Positions 42,301 to 43,319 of a DNA stretch of 43,319 bases are shown piece after piece (the stretch's first letter is position 1; each line of letters opens with the position of its first letter). The stretch spans positions 1 to 43,319 of the forward strand of contig SEEV01000012.1 in assembly GCA_004211695.1 (NCBI GenBank), given 5' to 3'. A program made the position numbers and the translations under genes. This stretch comes from Rhodococcus sp. (in: high G+C Gram-positive bacteria). GTDB taxonomy: Bacteria > Actinomycetota > Actinomycetes > Mycobacteriales > Mycobacteriaceae. The notes below the pieces were generated by a model. It was not told the origin of the DNA, ran no database searches, and worked only from the letters and a program-made list of their open reading frames with translations.

Positions 42301-42628
42301 TACCCGACGGGCACTTAAGGACAAAGGATTCGACACAGCCCACCGCAAGGGTGAACAGTTCGGCTTCGACGCCGCAATCGCTTACGCCCTCCACGAACAA
42401 CTCCCCGGTGCCTCCACACCCGAGACCGACGCTTCGACGCGACTGACCAAAAGAGAACGCCAAGTCGCCGACCTGATCGCCGAAGGCCTGACGAATCAGG
42501 CCATCGCCGACCGCCTGGTTATCTCACCGCGCACCGCACAAGGCCATGTGGAGCACGTCCTGGCCAAGCTGGGATTCACCTCCCGGACGCAGGTCGCGGC
42601 GTGGGTCGTAGAACAGGCACGCATCTAG
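39365..42628 (+). CDS. Ser/Thr protein kinase - NB-ARC-type ATPase - LuxR regulator, 1087 aa
   Basis: Three-part fusion. Residues ~28-285 are a Hanks-type kinase: glycine loop IGRGGFGVVY (31-40), K54 in VAVKVL, HRDIKPANIL with D148, D166 in DFG and APEVLG. A linker precedes an ATPase with Walker A GIGGVGKT (361-368) and VLLVLDNCEHM as Walker B. GLRILATSREPLGI and GLPLPIELAAARLR are the AfsR/MalT-like sensor motifs. A winged-helix/TPR-like region follows (~580-1000), then a C-terminal LuxR HTH (~1025-1085: LTKRERQVADLIAEGLTNQ, then AIADRLVISPRTAQGHV). It should sense a signal, hydrolyse ATP and activate transcription; the target is unknown. A piece of such a kinase lies at 11941-12096. The ribosome site is weak. 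Confidence 0.93.
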   Translation: MGEGDPLDTQRYPPSPATELGGAGFDDPEEIGRGGFGVVYRCTQEDLDRTVAVKVLTVELDEQNRARFFREQRAMGRLTGHPNIVSILQVGATDSGRPYIVMPYHPQDSLETLIRRGGPLPLGEALRLGVKMAGAVESAHRLGILHRDIKPANILLTEYGEPELADFGIAHISGGFETATGNVTGSPAYTAPEVLGGDPTSPAADVYGLGATLFSALTGHAAFERRSGEQVVAQFLRITTQEVPDLREHGIPDDVSAMIARAMSREPDQRPATAADLGEELRQLQRDHDVPVDEMALPVKPEAQGNAQQQTSRDGRSAAPSSTLGATGSLPLELTSFVGRRQELTKAKNLLTGSRLVTLTGIGGVGKTRLAMRVAAAVLRDYSAGVRLVELGELREESLVDAVATSVGVRDHSARPLRDVLTEFLAPREVLLVLDNCEHMVEAIAELAETLLRVCPGLRILATSREPLGIGGEAVLRVPSLAVPDPDRRPSLRGLSKYDAVSLFAERGAAAVPGFALTEDNAAAVARICHRLDGLPLPIELAAARLRAMSPEQILERLTDRYALLTRGSRGAPSRQQTLRLCIDWSFELCSAAEQLVWGRVTVFAGSFELDAAEQVCGEGLDLDELLDTLMSLVEKSILIREEHGSVVRFRMLETLREYGYEKLEQTGEDMPMRRRHSDWYEALAVESEAEWISAHQLDWIARLKREQPNLREALEFSLGDDPAAGLRTAAALFWFWGSQGLYNEGRRWYGDLLARRSGPPTLEQIKSINCASVMANVQGDLQAGRAFVEEGRALASRTDDPLIHALVANADGMFALYGGNLTHACSRLATALAEFSESGERAFEISVLYSLGLAYELSGLTDRAIDCHERVLDITETYDENVYRSHSQWALSIAVWRQGDIDRAVLLLEQSLELTRTVHSPRLAAACLESLAWTSYAKGDALRAAVLMGAADGLARSVGSTVVLYSDLVVYHMDCEQNTRRALKDKGFDTAHRKGEQFGFDAAIAYALHEQLPGASTPETDASTRLTKRERQVADLIAEGLTNQAIADRLVISPRTAQGHVEHVLAKLGFTSRTQVAAWVVEQARI

Positions 42629-42734
42629 CCCCAATACCGTTTAGTGGCCCGACTCATAAGCGCAGCCTAGGTGGCAAATGCGAACAAGACGCGCAACCGG
42701 CTTTCAAGGACCAGAGACGTCACCAAACGCTGCG

Positions 42735-43319
42735 TTACACACTGCCTCTAATGCGAACGGTGTCGAAGACCTTGGGGTCGACGAGCGTGGAGGTGTCGCC
42801 GAGGTCGCGGCCTTCGGCGATGTCCTTGAGCAGGCGTCGCATGATCTTGCCGGACCTGGTCTTGGGGAGTTCGGGGACGATCGTGATCTGGCGGGGCTTG
42901 GCGATCGGGCTGATTTCCCGGGACACTTCGGCCTTGAGTTCGGCGATGAGGGTGTCGCCGGTGTTCTCGACGCCCTCGCGGAGGATGACGAACGCGACGA
43001 TGCCCTGGCCGGTGGTCTCGTCGGCGGCGCCGACCACGGCGGCTTCGGCGACACCGTGGTGTCCGACGAGGGCGGATTCGACCTCGGAGGTGGAGATGCG
43101 GTGTCCGGAGACGTTCATGACGTCGTCGACGCGGCCGAGGACCCACAGGGCGCCGTCCTCGTCGTACTTGGCGCCGTCGCCGGCGAAGTACCAGCCCTGT
43201 TCGGGGTAGCGGGACCAGTAGGTTTCGCGGTAGCGGTCCATGTCGCCCCAGATGCCGCGGAGCATCGCCGGCCACGGCTTGTCGAGCACGAGGTAGCCGG
43301 AGCCGCCGGCGCCGAGTTC
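42735..43319 (-). CDS. acsA: Acetyl-CoA synthetase, C-terminal part (continues beyond window)
   Basis: The minus strand enters at the window edge with ELGAGGSGYLVLDKPWPAML and continues through GIWGDMDRYRETYWSRYP, the acyl-adenylate motif YFAGDGAKYDEDGALWVLGRVDDV and NVSGHRISTSEVESAL. It ends with the catalytic-lysine motif LPKTRSGKIMRRLLKDIAEG and GDTSTLVDP. This is the canonical AcsA C-terminus, in which the SGK lysine is the usual acetylation site. The enzyme converts acetate, ATP and CoA to acetyl-CoA. The last 107 bp before the LuxR gene carry no feature. No frameshift in the part visible. Confidence 0.95.
   Translation of the reverse strand, partial: ELGAGGSGYLVLDKPWPAMLRGIWGDMDRYRETYWSRYPEQGWYFAGDGAKYDEDGALWVLGRVDDVMNVSGHRISTSEVESALVGHHGVAEAAVVGAADETTGQGIVAFVILREGVENTGDTLIAELKAEVSREISPIAKPRQITIVPELPKTRSGKIMRRLLKDIAEGRDLGDTSTLVDPKVFDTVRIRGSV

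Noticed and set aside
1-43319. tRNA, rRNA, CRISPR array, toxin-antitoxin pair, phage defence genes
   Set aside because: No cloverleaf, ribosomal signature, spaced repeat array or defence-gene motif was seen anywhere.

Overview
The window is high-GC actinobacterial DNA. Rhodococcus or a close Mycobacteriales relative fits best. The pointers are a mycofactocin-type short-chain dehydrogenase, a very large kinase-ATPase-LuxR fusion regulator, hydantoinase A/B-type genes, many MFS and SDR/AKR genes, and AGGAG ribosome sites. The genus is an inference from protein style, not a database match. No rRNA, tRNA, CRISPR array, phage module or replication gene was seen.

Layout. (1) 1-1950 holds two broken genes on the minus strand: the ligase-domain end of a Pnkp RNA-repair enzyme and the end of a TerF-like vWA protein. 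(2) 1949-11002 is a compact, very GC-rich block of intact redox genes. A TetR gene and its palindromic operator face two aldo-keto reductases plus half of an MFS exporter. A SnoaL-like gene diverges from an XRE/MmyB-type regulator, followed by a third aldo-keto reductase. A strong bidirectional terminator then separates this from a minus-strand operon MFS - VOC - F420-type oxidoreductase - SDR. (3) 11190-15150 and 17800-19430 are gene graveyards. They contain pieces of IS5-, IS256- and IS110-type transposases, an alcohol dehydrogenase, an MmyB-type regulator, a protein kinase and a 3-hydroxyisobutyrate dehydrogenase, all broken. One intact carboxymuconolactone-decarboxylase-family (CMD) gene sits among them. 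(4) 13100-37620 is a catabolic region of several transcription units: cupin-MFS; SDR-ALDH-CMD behind a decayed enoyl-CoA hydratase; hydantoinase A - hydantoinase B - zinc ribbon - MFS; a beta-hydroxyacid dehydrogenase with an MHS-type transporter and a CMD protein; a truncated cupin coupled to an SDR; and an alpha/beta hydrolase. (5) 37620-39364 has no gene I can support. (6) 39365-42628 is a 1087-residue kinase/NB-ARC/LuxR regulator. The window closes inside an acetyl-CoA synthetase gene on the minus strand.

The most interesting signal is not a gene. A 16-bp, AT-rich, imperfectly palindromic element (approximate consensus in gene orientation ATYTATTGTGATARWT) occurs seven times. Every copy is intergenic and lies about 90-240 bp upstream of the first gene of a catabolic transcription unit in region 4. 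No copy was seen in the GC-rich redox block of region 2. I read it as the operator and/or promoter element of one regulon that unites these otherwise unlinked units; its regulator is not encoded next to any of them. The regulon probably imports an organic acid or ketone (three different MFS carriers) and processes it by hydrolysis, ATP-dependent hydantoinase- or carboxylase-type chemistry, alcohol and aldehyde oxidation, and beta-hydroxyacid oxidation. The substrate is unknown.
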